Positions 9,904 through 18,634 of a stretch of DNA of 64,000 nt are shown piece by piece. A program made the translations under genes and the position numbers. Source of the DNA: Streptomyces sp. ACA25 (GTDB taxonomy: Bacteria > Actinomycetota > Actinomycetes > Streptomycetales > Streptomycetaceae); NCBI RefSeq assembly GCF_028200735.1, contig NZ_JAQKPV010000001.1:761441-825440 (forward strand), read 5' to 3'. The number at the start of each line of letters is the position of its first letter. The stretch's first letter is position 1. The notes beneath the pieces are model-generated. The model was given only the letters and a program-made list of their open reading frames with translations, was not told the DNA's origin and did no database searches.

Positions 9904-10593
9904 TCACCGGGCCGGCTCCCCGGTCCGGTTGCGGGGCCGGGCCCAGGGGGTCGCCAGCCGTTGCAGTCCGAGCAGCAGCAGGTCCGCGGTCACGGCGAGG
10001 ACCACGCACAGCACGGAGGCGGTGAGGACCTCCGCCTTGAAGTAGCTGTTCATGCCACGGTAGATCAGATTGCCGAGCCCGCCGTGACCGACGATCGCCC
10101 CGACCGTGGTCAGCGAGACCGCCGAGACGGTGGCGATCCGCAGACCGGCCGTCAGGGCCGGCAGCGCAAGGGGCAGTTCCACGCCGAAGAGCATGCGCAC
10201 GGGGCCGTACCCCATCCCCAGGGCGGCCTCCCGGACCTCCACGGGCACCGTCTCCAGGCCGGTGAGGATGTTCCGCACCAGCACCGTCAGCGAGTAGAGC
10301 ACCAGCCCGCAGACGACCGTGGCCGCGGAGATCCCGAACACCGGCACCAGCAGGGCGTACATGGCCAGCGTCGGCACCGTGTACAGCACGGTGGTCAGAC
10401 CGAGGACCGGGCCGGCCGCCGCCCGGCGCCGCGCAAGCAGCGCGAGGGGCAGGGAGATCACGGTCGCGATGCCGACCGCCGCCGCGGTGATCCCCACGTG
10501 CTGCGCCGTCGCCTCGACCAGCTCGGGGCCACGGGTGCGGACATACTCCGGGCACAGCCACGCGTTGGCCTCCAGGCAGCTCGTCGCACTCAC
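9904..10593 (-). CDS. ABC transporter permease, osmoprotectant (OpuCB/OpuCD) type
   Basis: A 229-residue permease, first gene of the minus-strand importer operon. The N-terminal stretch is followed by several transmembrane helices (for example AAVGIATVISLPLALLARRR and LVLYSLTVLVRNILTGLE), and the EAA-type loop is EAALGMGYGPVRMLFGVELP. The GTG start at 10593 has TAGTGT seven bases upstream (10601-10606 on the plus strand), so the transcript is probably leaderless. The two permeases are similar in layout and should form a heterodimeric channel. The short 41-base gap to the divergent ATPase gene suggests shared control. Confidence 0.9.
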   Translation of the reverse strand: MSATSCLEANAWLCPEYVRTRGPELVEATAQHVGITAAAVGIATVISLPLALLARRRAAAGPVLGLTTVLYTVPTLAMYALLVPVFGISAATVVCGLVLYSLTVLVRNILTGLETVPVEVREAALGMGYGPVRMLFGVELPLALPALTAGLRIATVSAVSLTTVGAIVGHGGLGNLIYRGMNSYFKAEVLTASVLCVVLAVTADLLLLGLQRLATPWARPRNRTGEPAR

Positions 10594-10634
10594 TTACCGA
10601 ACACTAATCGGGTTGCGCCTGCCAGACTGGGCAC
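10594..10634. promoter_or_regulatory. divergent promoter region of the osmoprotectant importer
   Basis: The 41 bases hold a minus-strand -10-like TAGTGT (10601-10606, read on the minus strand) seven bases from the permease GTG, and a plus-strand CAGACT (10623-10628) six bases from the ATPase ATG. Both transcripts would be leaderless and their -35 regions overlap, so one regulator could control both directions. No clear operator palindrome was seen. Confidence 0.5.
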
Positions 10635-11783
10635 ATGCTGCGGTTCGAGGACGTCACCAAGCGCTATCCGGACGGCACCGTCGCTGTGGACGGGCTGTCC
10701 TTCGAGGTTGCCGAGGGCGAGCTGGTGACACTCGTCGGGCCTTCGGGCTGCGGCAAGACCACCACGATGAAGCTGGTCAACCGGCTGGAGGAGCCCACCG
10801 GAGGCCGGATCCTGCTGGCCGGTGCGGACATCGCGCTCAGCGACCCGGTGCGGCTGCGGCGCCGGATCGGCTACGTCATCCAGCAGGTCGGCCTGTTTCC
10901 GCACAAGACGGTGCTGGAGAACACCGCCACCGTCCCGCTGCTGCTCGGCCGGCCCCGTGCCGAGGCCCGGGCCCGCTCCGCGGAACTGCTGGAACTGGTC
11001 GGTCTGGACCCGGCGGTGCACGGCAGCCGGTACCCCGACCAGCTTTCCGGCGGGCAGCGGCAGCGCGTCGGGGTGGCCCGGGCGCTGGCCGCGGATCCGC
11101 CGGTGCTGCTCATGGACGAACCGTTCGGCGCGGTGGACCCGGTGGTCCGGGAACACCTGCAGAGCGAGTTCCTCCGCTTGCAGGCGGAGGTGCGCAAGAC
11201 GGTGCTCTTCGTCACCCATGACCTGGAGGAGGCGGTACGGCTCGGCGACCGGGTCGCGGTGTTCGGGCAGGGGCGCATCGAGCAGCTCGACGCGCCCGCC
11301 GTGGTACTGGGCGCGCCCGTCAACGAGTACGTGGCGTCCTTCGTGGGAACCGACCGAGGGCTGAAGCGGCTGTCCGTCACTCCGGTGGAGGAGGCGGACC
11401 TGGTACAGCCGCCGGTGGTCCGGCCGGCCGACCCGATGGCCGCGGCGGCCGGTGTCATGCGGGCCCAGGACGCCCGTTGGGCCGTGGTGCTGGACGAGGA
11501 CGGCACGCTGCGCGGATGGGTGCCGGTGACCGCGGACGGCGGAGAGGTCCGCGACCACGCCCGCCGGATGGAGCACTGGGTGCCGGTGGGAGCCCCGCTG
11601 AAGCGGGCGTTCAGCGTCATGCTGAGTGACGACGCGGGCTGGGTCGCGGTGCTCGACGGCGACCGGTTCCTCGGGGTGCTGACCCCGGCACGGCTGCACG
11701 AGGCGCTGCGCCGGTCGATCGACGCCGACGCGCAGCGCATCGACCGGGCAGCGGTACGGCTGGAGACCGTCACGAATGCCTGA
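10635..11783 (+). CDS. ABC transporter ATP-binding protein with C-terminal CBS-like region, osmoprotectant type
   Basis: The 382-residue protein powers the importer encoded by the divergent genes. Walker A is GPSGCGKTT (about residue 38-46), the ABC signature is LSGGQRQRVGVARAL, and Walker B is PVLLMDEPFGAVDP followed by the switch His in FVTHDLEEAVRLGDR. Residues from about 255 to the end resemble a degenerate pair of CBS domains (RWAVVLDEDGTLRGWVPV, GWVAVLDGDRFLGVLTP), which in OpuA/OpuC-type ATPases sense ionic strength. That gating role is inferred from the family. The gene ends inside a 34-base palindrome that should act as terminator. Confidence 0.92.
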   Translation: MLRFEDVTKRYPDGTVAVDGLSFEVAEGELVTLVGPSGCGKTTTMKLVNRLEEPTGGRILLAGADIALSDPVRLRRRIGYVIQQVGLFPHKTVLENTATVPLLLGRPRAEARARSAELLELVGLDPAVHGSRYPDQLSGGQRQRVGVARALAADPPVLLMDEPFGAVDPVVREHLQSEFLRLQAEVRKTVLFVTHDLEEAVRLGDRVAVFGQGRIEQLDAPAVVLGAPVNEYVASFVGTDRGLKRLSVTPVEEADLVQPPVVRPADPMAAAAGVMRAQDARWAVVLDEDGTLRGWVPVTADGGEVRDHARRMEHWVPVGAPLKRAFSVMLSDDAGWVAVLDGDRFLGVLTPARLHEALRRSIDADAQRIDRAAVRLETVTNA

Positions 11784-11811
11784 TGCGCCCCGGGCCCGGG
11801 ACGCATCAGGC
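11778..11811. terminator. 34-base near-perfect palindrome, bidirectional terminator
   Basis: The two 17-base halves pair with a single mismatch and no loop. It includes the stop codon of the plus-strand ATPase gene and ends six bases before the stop of the minus-strand DUF3180 gene, so it is well placed to end both transcripts. Confidence 0.8.
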
Positions 11812-11817
11812 CCCGGA

Positions 11818-12303
11818 TCAGAGCGCCTCGCCGAGCGGTCCGTCCTCGTCGTCCTCCGGAAGCCGGCAGACCCGTTCCAGGAACACCGCCGCCGCGCACA
11901 CCGCCAGGCCCGCCAGCACGGCCAGGCCCGCGTACATGCCCTGATCGCGCCGGTTGGGGACGTCCCACAGCTCCTGCAGCAGGAAGAGAGCCGTTCCGCC
12001 GTACATGCCGGCGGCCACCGCCGAGACCAGTGCGCACGCCTGGCCGAACAGCAGCGCCCGGGTGGCCGTGATCGGGTCGACGCCCCGGGCGTCCGGCCGC
12101 CGCTCCCGCTGGGCCCGCAGCCTGCTCCGCACCGACAGCGCGGTCGCCAGCAGCGCGGCAGCGATCAGCGCCAGCACGACCGGGGCCAGCACCGGCACGG
12201 CCGGCAGCGTGCCCACGGAGTCCCACAGACCGGCCCCGGCCCAGGCCAGGGCCACCGACGCGGCGAACAGACCGGCCAGCGTCCGGATGCGCAGGTGTGT
12301 CAC
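11818..12303 (-). CDS. DUF3180 family membrane protein
   Basis: This 161-residue protein has four transmembrane helices in two pairs (about residues 8-25, 35-57, 82-105 and 120-140), and the family stretch LRAQRERRPDARGVDP between the pairs. DUF3180 proteins are found next to folK in actinobacteria and have no assigned function. The frame is open further upstream, but the GTG at 12303 is preferred because it matches the usual short N-terminus (VTHLRIRTLAG) and has a G-rich ribosome site. It is the third gene of folB-folK-DUF3180, separated from folK by 88 bases. Confidence 0.85.
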   Translation of the reverse strand: MTHLRIRTLAGLFAASVALAWAGAGLWDSVGTLPAVPVLAPVVLALIAAALLATALSVRSRLRAQRERRPDARGVDPITATRALLFGQACALVSAVAAGMYGGTALFLLQELWDVPNRRDQGMYAGLAVLAGLAVCAAAVFLERVCRLPEDDEDGPLGEAL

Positions 12304-12391
12304 GGCAACGCACGCCCCCCTTCGGGTGTCTCGGTGTCCGGCAACAGGGTTGCCGGGTCCCGGTTCGCCCGGCACCGCCGGGCGGACGGTG

Positions 12392-13003
12392 TCAGTCCGG
12401 CAGGACGAGCTTCAGGTCACCGCGCAGCGTCACGCCCTGATCGGGCAGCGCGACCATCAGCTCCACGACCGGGCCGTGGCCGGGCACCTCGGCACCCGGC
12501 TCGACATCGTGCCACGGCACCAGCACGAAAGCGCGCTCGTGCGCCCGCGGGTGCGGCAGCGTCAGCACCGGGTCGTCCGAGGAGAAGTCCTGATAGGAGA
12601 CGATGTCCACGTCGATGGTGCGCGGACCCCAGCGCTCGTCCCGCACGCGCGCGAACGCGTCCTCGACCGCCTGGGCCCGTTCGAGCAGGGACGAGGGCGG
12701 GAGGGTGGTCTTCACCAGAACCACGGCGTTGTAGTACGTCGGCTGGCTGCCCGGCTCCACACCCCAGGGCTCCGTCTCGTACACCGGGGAGACCGCCTTG
12801 ACGCGCAGCCCGGGCGTGTCCTCCAGCGCGTCGATCGCGCCCTGCAGGGTGTCCAGGCGGTTGCCCTGGTTGCTGCCGAGGGAGAGCACGGCCCGCTTGG
12901 GGTTGTGCAGGGTCGAGTCGGCCGCGTCGACCTGCTGCACCACGGAAGCGGGTACCGGCTGGACCGTGGGATCGGGGGATGAGGCGCTGCGTTTCGGACT
13001 CAT
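12392..13003 (-). CDS. folK: 2-amino-4-hydroxy-6-hydroxymethyldihydropteridine pyrophosphokinase
   Basis: FolK transfers pyrophosphate from ATP to 6-hydroxymethyl-dihydropterin ahead of dihydropteroate synthase. Family motifs are LSLGSNQGNRLDTLQGAID, SPVYETEPWG, and the metal/ATP site RWGPRTIDVDIVSY followed by LPHPRAHERAFVLVPW. The 203-residue length includes a 35-residue N-terminal extension rich in Ser and Pro. The ATG overlaps the folB stop as ATGA (13000-13003), so translation is coupled to folB. Confidence 0.96.
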   Translation of the reverse strand: MSPKRSASSPDPTVQPVPASVVQQVDAADSTLHNPKRAVLSLGSNQGNRLDTLQGAIDALEDTPGLRVKAVSPVYETEPWGVEPGSQPTYYNAVVLVKTTLPPSSLLERAQAVEDAFARVRDERWGPRTIDVDIVSYQDFSSDDPVLTLPHPRAHERAFVLVPWHDVEPGAEVPGHGPVVELMVALPDQGVTLRGDLKLVLPD

Positions 13004-13359
13004 GCTCGGCTCCGCTTGATGGTGAGGGTCACGTCCTCGAAGGGAACAGCGATCGGGGCCTGCGGCTTGTGGACCGTCACCTCGACCTCCTGCACCGCCT
13101 CGTGTACCAGACACTGGTCGGCGATCCGCTGAGCGAGCGTCTCGATCAGCTTGACGGGCTCTCCCCTGACGACGGCCACAACCTGCTCCGCCACCACGCC
13201 GTAGTGCACGGTTCTGGTGAGATCGTCGGCCTCCGCGGCCGGGCGGGTGTCCAGGCCCAGCACGAGATCGACGAGGAAGGTCTGGCCCAGGGCTCGTTCC
13301 TCGGGGAGCGCGCCGTGGAAGCCGCGGGCCCGCAGCCCGCGCAGAGCGATCCGGTCCAC
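13000..13359 (-). CDS. folB: dihydroneopterin aldolase
   Basis: FolB cleaves dihydroneopterin to 6-hydroxymethyl-dihydropterin and glycolaldehyde. The 119-residue protein has the family pattern: the N-terminal strand DRIALRGLRARGFHG with the substrate-site turn, the VHYGVVAEQVVAVV helix, the LIETLAQRIADQCL segment holding the catalytic-type Glu, and VTVHKPQAPI with the conserved lysine near the end. It is first in the folB-folK-DUF3180 unit and overlaps folK by four bases. It diverges from folP across a 349-base gap. Confidence 0.95.
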   Translation of the reverse strand: MDRIALRGLRARGFHGALPEERALGQTFLVDLVLGLDTRPAAEADDLTRTVHYGVVAEQVVAVVRGEPVKLIETLAQRIADQCLVHEAVQEVEVTVHKPQAPIAVPFEDVTLTIKRSRA

Positions 13360-13708
13360 TGTGCGTCACTCCCTTCCGGTCGGGTGCCGCCGGCATGTGT
13401 GTTCACCGGACCCGGGGCCCGGCGGCGATTCTCCGGGTCCCTGTCCGTGAGGCGAATCTACCTGCGGGAGACAGACTGCGGAGCGCCCGGGGGCGGGCGC
13501 CGGGCGGAACGGCGGTGCTGCCGGAGGCGGCGCCTACCCACCGGACCGGAAGGCTACGCCGTCCCGGACGCGCAAGCCCTGAACGGGGGTCCCGTGCTGC
13601 CGCCCCCGGTGGTCTGCCGAAGTCGCGCAGCTCAACGTCAGAGAGCGGTGACGCAGCGCAGGCGAGCGGAGGCGTACCCCGCCCCGGCGCAGGATCTACC
13701 CTGGACAC
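13360..13708. other. divergent intergenic region folB/folP, no gene seen
   Basis: The 349 bases carry no credible coding frame. Near the folP end, TACCCT (13697-13702) lies six bases before the folP ATG, a -10 box for a leaderless transcript. No convincing operator or riboswitch fold was recognised. Confidence 0.6.
13697..13702 (+). promoter_or_regulatory. -10 box for leaderless folP transcript
   Basis: TACCCT is followed by six bases and the ATG of folP, with no ribosome site between, the geometry expected when transcription starts at the initiation codon. Confidence 0.55.
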
Positions 13709-14596
13709 ATGAACAGCCCGCGCGGCCACGTGGCCGGCCTGCCGCTCCCGGACCGCTGCGCGGTGATGGGGGTGGTGAACGTCACACCCGACTCGTTCTC
13801 GGACGGTGGCCTGTGGTTCACCCCCGCGGCGGCGGTGAAACACGGGCTCGGGCTGGTGGCCCAGGGCGCCGACCTGGTCGACGTGGGCGGTGAGTCCACC
13901 CGGCCGGGCGCCTCCCGGGTCGATGAGGCCGAGGAGCTGCGCCGCGTGATCCCCGTGGTCCGGGAGCTGGCAGCCGAAGGCGTGACCGTCAGCGTCGACA
14001 CCATGCGGGCCTCGGTGGCCGAGCAGGCGGTGGCGGCCGGGGCGCGACTGGTCAACGACGTGAGCGGGGGCCGGGCGGATCCCGGGATGGTTCCGGTGGT
14101 CGCCGCCGCCGGAGTGCCCTTCGTGGTGATGCACTGGCGTGGCCGGAGCCTCGACATGAACGAGCGCGCCACCTACACCGACGTGGTGAGCGAGGTGCTC
14201 GACGAGCTGCGGGACGCGGTGGAGCAGGCCGTCGCCGGAGGCGTCGACGCGGACCGCGTCATCATCGACCCGGGCCTGGGCTTCGCCAAGCAGGCCGACC
14301 ACGATCTGGCGCTGCTCGGCGCGCTGGACCGCTTCCGCCGGGAACTGGACCGGCCGCTGCTGGTGGCCGCCTCCCGCAAACGCTTCCTGGGCCGGGTGCT
14401 GGCCCGGCCGGGTGAAGCACCGCCGCCCGCCCGGGAACGGGACGCCGCCACCGCCGCGGTCTCCGCGCTCGCGGCGCACGCGGGCGCCTGGGCGGTGCGG
14501 GTGCACGAAGTGCGGGCCAGCGCGGACGCGGTCAGGGTGGTCCAGGCGATCGGCAGCGCAGGCGAAGCAGCCCACGACACCGAGGGAGACGCATGA
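13709..14596 (+). CDS. folP: dihydropteroate synthase
   Basis: FolP joins 6-hydroxymethyl-dihydropterin pyrophosphate to p-aminobenzoate and is the sulfonamide target. The first signature is MGVVNVTPDSFSDGG, the second is ADLVDVGGESTRPGA, with VNDVSGG, IIDPGLGFAK and ASRKRFLG completing the TIM-barrel active site. The 295-residue length is normal. The last codons overlap the next gene as ATGA, so the NTF2-like protein is translationally coupled. The gene reads away from folB-folK. No odd residue was seen at sites I know to matter for sulfonamide binding, though I could not align it. Confidence 0.96.
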   Translation: MNSPRGHVAGLPLPDRCAVMGVVNVTPDSFSDGGLWFTPAAAVKHGLGLVAQGADLVDVGGESTRPGASRVDEAEELRRVIPVVRELAAEGVTVSVDTMRASVAEQAVAAGARLVNDVSGGRADPGMVPVVAAAGVPFVVMHWRGRSLDMNERATYTDVVSEVLDELRDAVEQAVAGGVDADRVIIDPGLGFAKQADHDLALLGALDRFRRELDRPLLVAASRKRFLGRVLARPGEAPPPARERDAATAAVSALAAHAGAWAVRVHEVRASADAVRVVQAIGSAGEAAHDTEGDA

Positions 14597-15090
14597 GTGG
14601 GGCCCGTACGGAGATCGAGGCCGTGGAGGACGCGAACACCGCCCTGTACGACGCCCTGGAGGCGGGCGACCTGGACGCCATGACCGCACGCTGGCTCGAC
14701 GACGAGGTCAGTGTGGTGCATCCCGGCTGGCCCGTCATCAGCGGCCGTGCGGAGGTCATGCGTTCCTACGCCCTCATCATGGCCAACACCGAGTACATCC
14801 AGTTCTTCCTGACGGACGTCAAGATCTCGGTGCTCGGCGACACCGCCCTGGTCACCTGCACGGAGAACATCCTCAGCGGCGGCCCCGCGGAGGACGACGG
14901 CTCCGCCGGCCCGCTGATCGGCGGGCTGGTGGTGGCCACGAACGTCTTCCGCCGCACCGAGGACGGCGGCTGGAAACTCTGGTCGCACCACGGCTCCCCG
15001 GTCCTCATCGACCAGGACGGCGAGGACGACGGGCCGGGCGCCGAAGCGGCGGACGAGGACGGCGAGCCCGGTCCGCCCCCCATCGCCTGA
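14593..15090 (+). CDS. NTF2-like (SnoaL-fold) family protein coupled to folP
   Basis: This 165-residue protein shows the cone-shaped NTF2-like pattern: an N-terminal helix pair (IEAVEDANTALYDALEAGDL), the strand MTARWLDDEVSVVHPGW, a helix (RAEVMRSYALIMANT), then alternating strands ending in WKLWSHHGSPV. An acidic tail follows. The start overlaps the folP stop (ATGA). Members occur beside folP in streptomycetes, which suggests a link with pterin or folate metabolism, but no catalytic residues can be assigned and the role is unknown. It could be an enzyme, a ligand-binding protein or a stabiliser. Confidence 0.8.
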   Translation: MSGARTEIEAVEDANTALYDALEAGDLDAMTARWLDDEVSVVHPGWPVISGRAEVMRSYALIMANTEYIQFFLTDVKISVLGDTALVTCTENILSGGPAEDDGSAGPLIGGLVVATNVFRRTEDGGWKLWSHHGSPVLIDQDGEDDGPGAEAADEDGEPGPPPIA

Positions 15091-15134
15091 CGCGGCGGCG
15101 GCCGCCGCCGGCGGGCCACCGGCAGCCGCGGCCG

Positions 15135-16796
15135 TCAGGTCAGCCAGCGCTCGGGCGCCGCGGACCTGCGGCCCAGCCGGGAGCGGTCCGCCTGGGCGGC
15201 CACCTCATCGGCCGCCCGGCCCGCGTCCTGCAGACGGGCCGTGGCCGTGCCGTTCGCCCCGTGGTCCACATGGATGTCGGCCAGCCGCAGCCGCTGCTCC
15301 CACGGGCCCTGGGTCATGCGGACGCTCTGCACCTTCGCGTGCGGCACCAGCGTGTGCACCCGGTTCAGCCTGCCGTGCCGGGACACGAAGACGGCGTCGG
15401 TGACGCCGTGGCCGTAGCCGCGCCACCACACCGGGACGGCCCAGCGGGCCCGCCGCGGGGCGAAGCGCACGGAGGCCACCGCCTCGTCGATGTTCACGTC
15501 CGGCAGGATCCGCGTGATCAGTGCGGCCGCCACCGCCCGCGGCGCCACCGGCACCAGCAGCCCGCTCTCGTTCCCCGCGCCCGCGACCTCCAGCTCCAGC
15601 CGGGCCCAGCCGCGGGGCCGCCAGAGCATCGGCTCCACGATCCGGATCGACTGCACCCGGCCGGGCGGCACCGTGGCGTGGTCCTTCTGCAGCAGGCCGT
15701 GGTCCAGCCGCAGCCCGTCCGGAGACTCGCTCACCGTCCAGCCGTACTGGGTCAGGAAGCCGCCCAGGGTGCTGCGCCAGATGGTGGCGAGGATGGGCAG
15801 GACCACCACGACCACGGCGAACACGCTGGAGGTCAGGAACCACATCACCGGCCCGACGACCAGCACGGCCAGCAGCGCGCCCCAGCCGCTGCCCAGCAGC
15901 GCCAGCGCCCAGGCCAGGGTCTTCGCCTCCACCTGGTACAGCTCGTTCGCCGGGGCCTCCCCGGCGGTCGGCGCGGCCTCCGGCGCGATCCCGGCTGCCC
16001 GGGCGAGCAGCTCGGCGCGCAGTTGCCGGGCGTCGGCGTCCCCGAGGAAGGCCAGCTCGTCGTTGTCGCCGGAGCCCACGACGTCCATCTTCAGCTTCGC
16101 CACACCCAGCGCCCGGGCCAGCAGCGGCCGGGTCACATCGATGGACTGGATACGGTCCAGCCGCAGGTGCGCCGTGCGGCGGAACAGCAGCCCGGTGCGG
16201 ATCCGCAGCTCGGTGTCGGTCACCAGGTAACGGGTGACGCGCCAGGACAGATAGCCGTAGGCGGCCGCTGCCGACAGGATCACGGCAGTGAGCACCAGCA
16301 GCCAGCCGATGCCCAGGTCGGCGGCTGCCCGCAGCCGCTCCGGGTCCTGGACGCCGAGGGCGAACAGGCCGGCCAGCGGAGCCCAGGCGCGCCGCCAGGG
16401 GGTGACGGGGTGGAGCCGCTTGCCCTGCCCGGAGGGGAAGGCCTGCCGGTTGTCGGCGGGCTCCTCCCGCGGCTCGTCACCGGGCAGCGGCTCCGGGTGC
16501 CCGGGGCCTGCGGTGTCGCCCGGGGCGGGCTCCGGGAGCGCGTGTTCGGCGGGCTCCGGGTGGGCGTGCCCCGGGTCCGGCTGCTCCGGAACCGGAAGCT
16601 GATCGTGCCGCTCGCCGCCCGGCACGTCCGGCGGCTCGCCGTGCGGCGCGTCTCCCCGGCCACCCCCGGAGGTCCCCGGACTTCCCTCCGCGTCCGCGGG
16701 CCCGGGGCCACGGACCTCAGCGGACTCCGGAAGGGCGGAGCTGTCGTCCGCCCCTTGCGTCCGGTGTGCCCGGTCCGGTCCCGGCATGCCGCTCAC
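15135..16796 (-). CDS. multi-PH-domain membrane protein (YdbT-like, bPH2/DUF304)
   Basis: The 553-residue protein begins with about 140 residues rich in Pro, Glu, His and Gly, then has paired transmembrane helices and at least two bacterial PH (bPH2) modules: YLVTDTELRIRTGLLFRRTAH with RIQSIDVTRPLLARALG, and WTVSESPDGLRLDHGLL with RVQSIRIVEPMLWR, plus a further divergent copy near the end (VFVSRHGRLNRVHTLVPHAKVQSVRM). This matches YdbT of Bacillus. The GTG start overlaps the stop of the partner gene as GTGA, so the two are co-translated and probably form a membrane complex. The function of YdbS/YdbT proteins is not settled. Confidence 0.88.
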   Translation of the reverse strand: MSGMPGPDRAHRTQGADDSSALPESAEVRGPGPADAEGSPGTSGGGRGDAPHGEPPDVPGGERHDQLPVPEQPDPGHAHPEPAEHALPEPAPGDTAGPGHPEPLPGDEPREEPADNRQAFPSGQGKRLHPVTPWRRAWAPLAGLFALGVQDPERLRAAADLGIGWLLVLTAVILSAAAAYGYLSWRVTRYLVTDTELRIRTGLLFRRTAHLRLDRIQSIDVTRPLLARALGVAKLKMDVVGSGDNDELAFLGDADARQLRAELLARAAGIAPEAAPTAGEAPANELYQVEAKTLAWALALLGSGWGALLAVLVVGPVMWFLTSSVFAVVVVVLPILATIWRSTLGGFLTQYGWTVSESPDGLRLDHGLLQKDHATVPPGRVQSIRIVEPMLWRPRGWARLELEVAGAGNESGLLVPVAPRAVAAALITRILPDVNIDEAVASVRFAPRRARWAVPVWWRGYGHGVTDAVFVSRHGRLNRVHTLVPHAKVQSVRMTQGPWEQRLRLADIHVDHGANGTATARLQDAGRAADEVAAQADRSRLGRRSAAPERWLT

Positions 16797-17308
16797 AGCC
16801 CTGCTGAGCGGGCTTCGCCCAGCTCGGTCAGCCGGTCCCGCAGCCGCTCGGCCTCCCGCGGGTCGAGCCCCGGGATCGCCGCGTCACTGGCCGCCGCCGC
16901 GGTGTGCAACTGGAGCCGCGCCAGATTGAACTTGCGTTCCAGCGGCCCGGAGGTGACCTCGACGAGCTGCATCCGCCCGTACGGCACCACGGTGAGCTGC
17001 TTCCAGAGCACGCCCCGGTGGATCAGCAGATCGTCGGCCCGCTCCAGGTAGCGCCAGGAGCGGTAATGCCGCTGCAGCACCCACCAGCCCCAGACGACGA
17101 GCAGCAGCCACGGAAGCCCCGCAACCACCGTCCAGCCCGGTGCGCCGAGCAGGGGCGGCAGCGCGGCTGCCAGCACGGTCAGCGGCCCGAGCCACACCAC
17201 GAGCAGGAGCCGGCGCATGGTCAGCAGACCTCGTTGGATGCGTTGCCATTCCCCGGCCTGCGCGCCGGGCTCCCCGCTGGGCTGCGGTTCTTCCGCCACC
17301 GTGTCCAT
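16793..17308 (-). CDS. single PH-domain membrane protein (YdbS-like, bPH2/DUF304)
   Basis: The 171-residue protein has two adjacent transmembrane helices (about residues 35-75) followed by one bPH2 module: [39 protein letters not shown] and [10 protein letters not shown]. This is the YdbS layout, and the downstream overlapping gene is YdbT-like. The ATG at 17308 is chosen because TAAGCT lies seven bases upstream (leaderless pattern) and the protein begins just before the first helix; the frame is open far upstream without any family match. It diverges from the stand-alone nuoD paralogue. Confidence 0.88.
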   Translation of the reverse strand: MDTVAEEPQPSGEPGAQAGEWQRIQRGLLTMRRLLLVVWLGPLTVLAAALPPLLGAPGWTVVAGLPWLLLVVWGWWVLQRHYRSWRYLERADDLLIHRGVLWKQLTVVPYGRMQLVEVTSGPLERKFNLARLQLHTAAAASDAAIPGLDPREAERLRDRLTELGEARSAGL

Positions 17309-17461
17309 GGTGCCGAGCTTACGGGCTGCGGGTCGACTCCCGGTGGCCGTAAGGGCCTTCCGGGCCCGCTGGTTCCGGCCGGACGGGGCGTTCCCGGCCG
17401 GGGTCCGGTGTTCCCGCGGGCATCTCGCCGAGCGGGTGCCGGAGCTGCCACACTGACGCCC

Positions 17462-18634
17462 ATGGCACAGAAGAGCGCGGCGGGTGCGGCAGGCAACGAG
17501 ATGACGGTCGGGGTCGGCGGCGCCGCCGAGAGCACCGACATGGTGCTCAACATCGGCCCGCAGCATCCCTCCACGCACGGCGTGCTGCGGCTGCGCCTGG
17601 TGCTGGACGGGGAACGCATCTCGCATGCCGAACCCGTGGTCGGCTACATGCACCGGGGTGCGGAGAAGCTCTTCGAGGCGCGCGACTACCGGCAGATCAT
17701 CGTGCTCGCCAACCGGCACGACTGGCTGTCGGCGTTCTCCAACGAACTCGGTGTCGTGCTCGCCGTCGAGCGCATGCTCGGCATGGAGGTCCCGGAGCGG
17801 GCGGTCTGGCTGCGCACCCTGCTCGCCGAGCTGAACCGGGCACTGAACCACCTGATGTTCCTCGGCTCCTACCCGCTGGAGCTCGGCGGTATCACCCCGA
17901 TGTTCTACGCGTTCACCGAGCGTGAGGACCTCCAGCACGTCATGGAGGAGATCTCCGGCGGCCGGATGCACTACATGTTCAACCGCGTCGGCGGGCTGAA
18001 GGAGGACCTGCCGGCGGGCTGGACCGGACGGGCCCGGCAGGCGGTGGCCTCGGTGCGCGGCAGGATGGGGCGCTTCGACGACCTGGTGCTGGGCAACGAG
18101 GTGTTCCGGGCGCGCACGAAGGGCGTCGGAGTGCTGGACCGGGAGACCGTGCACGCCTACGGGGTGTCCGGGCCGATCGCCAGGGCCAGCGGCGTCGACT
18201 TCGACCTGCGGCGCGACGAGCCGTACCTCGCTTACGGGGAGCTCCAGGACACTCTGCGGGTGGTGACCCGGACCTCCGGGGACTGCCTGGCCCGCTTCGA
18301 GGTGCTGCTGGAACAGACCCGGAACGCTCTGGATCTCGCCGACGCCTGCCTCGACCGGCTCGCCGAGCTGCCCCCCGGGCCGGTGAACCAGCGGCTCCCG
18401 AAGGTGCTCAAGGCACCGGAGGGCGCGACCTACGCCTGGACCGAGAACCCCCTGGGACTCAACGGCTACTACCTGGTCTCCAAGGGCGGGAAGACCCCGC
18501 ACCGGCTGAAGCTGCGCTCGGCGTCGTTCAACAACATCCAGGTGCTGAGCCGGCTGCTGCCCGGCACCCTGGTGGCCGACATGGTCGCCATCCTCGGCTC
18601 CTTCTTCTTCGTCGTCGGCGACATCGACAAGTGA
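17462..18634 (+). CDS. nuoD2: stand-alone NADH-quinone oxidoreductase subunit D paralogue
   Basis: The 390-residue protein is a full-length homologue of the 49-kDa (NuoD) subunit of complex [33 protein letters not shown], the [20 protein letters not shown] helix and FNNIQVLSR near the end. No other nuo gene is nearby, so it is outside the 14-gene operon. Arg65 in MHRG corresponds to the arginine dimethylated in mitochondrial NDUFS2; the quinone-site His39 is kept, but Trp88 stands where Thermus and E. coli have the quinone-contacting Tyr (DWL for DYL). The gene converges on a MidA-type methyltransferase gene. A role as an alternative complex I subunit is inferred; it could have another function. 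Confidence 0.9.
   Translation: MAQKSAAGAAGNEMTVGVGGAAESTDMVLNIGPQHPSTHGVLRLRLVLDGERISHAEPVVGYMHRGAEKLFEARDYRQIIVLANRHDWLSAFSNELGVVLAVERMLGMEVPERAVWLRTLLAELNRALNHLMFLGSYPLELGGITPMFYAFTEREDLQHVMEEISGGRMHYMFNRVGGLKEDLPAGWTGRARQAVASVRGRMGRFDDLVLGNEVFRARTKGVGVLDRETVHAYGVSGPIARASGVDFDLRRDEPYLAYGELQDTLRVVTRTSGDCLARFEVLLEQTRNALDLADACLDRLAELPPGPVNQRLPKVLKAPEGATYAWTENPLGLNGYYLVSKGGKTPHRLKLRSASFNNIQVLSRLLPGTLVADMVAILGSFFFVVGDIDK

Noticed and set aside
13360..13708. Riboswitch upstream of the folate genes
   Set aside because: No recognisable tetrahydrofolate riboswitch fold; folP appears leaderless, which leaves no 5' UTR.
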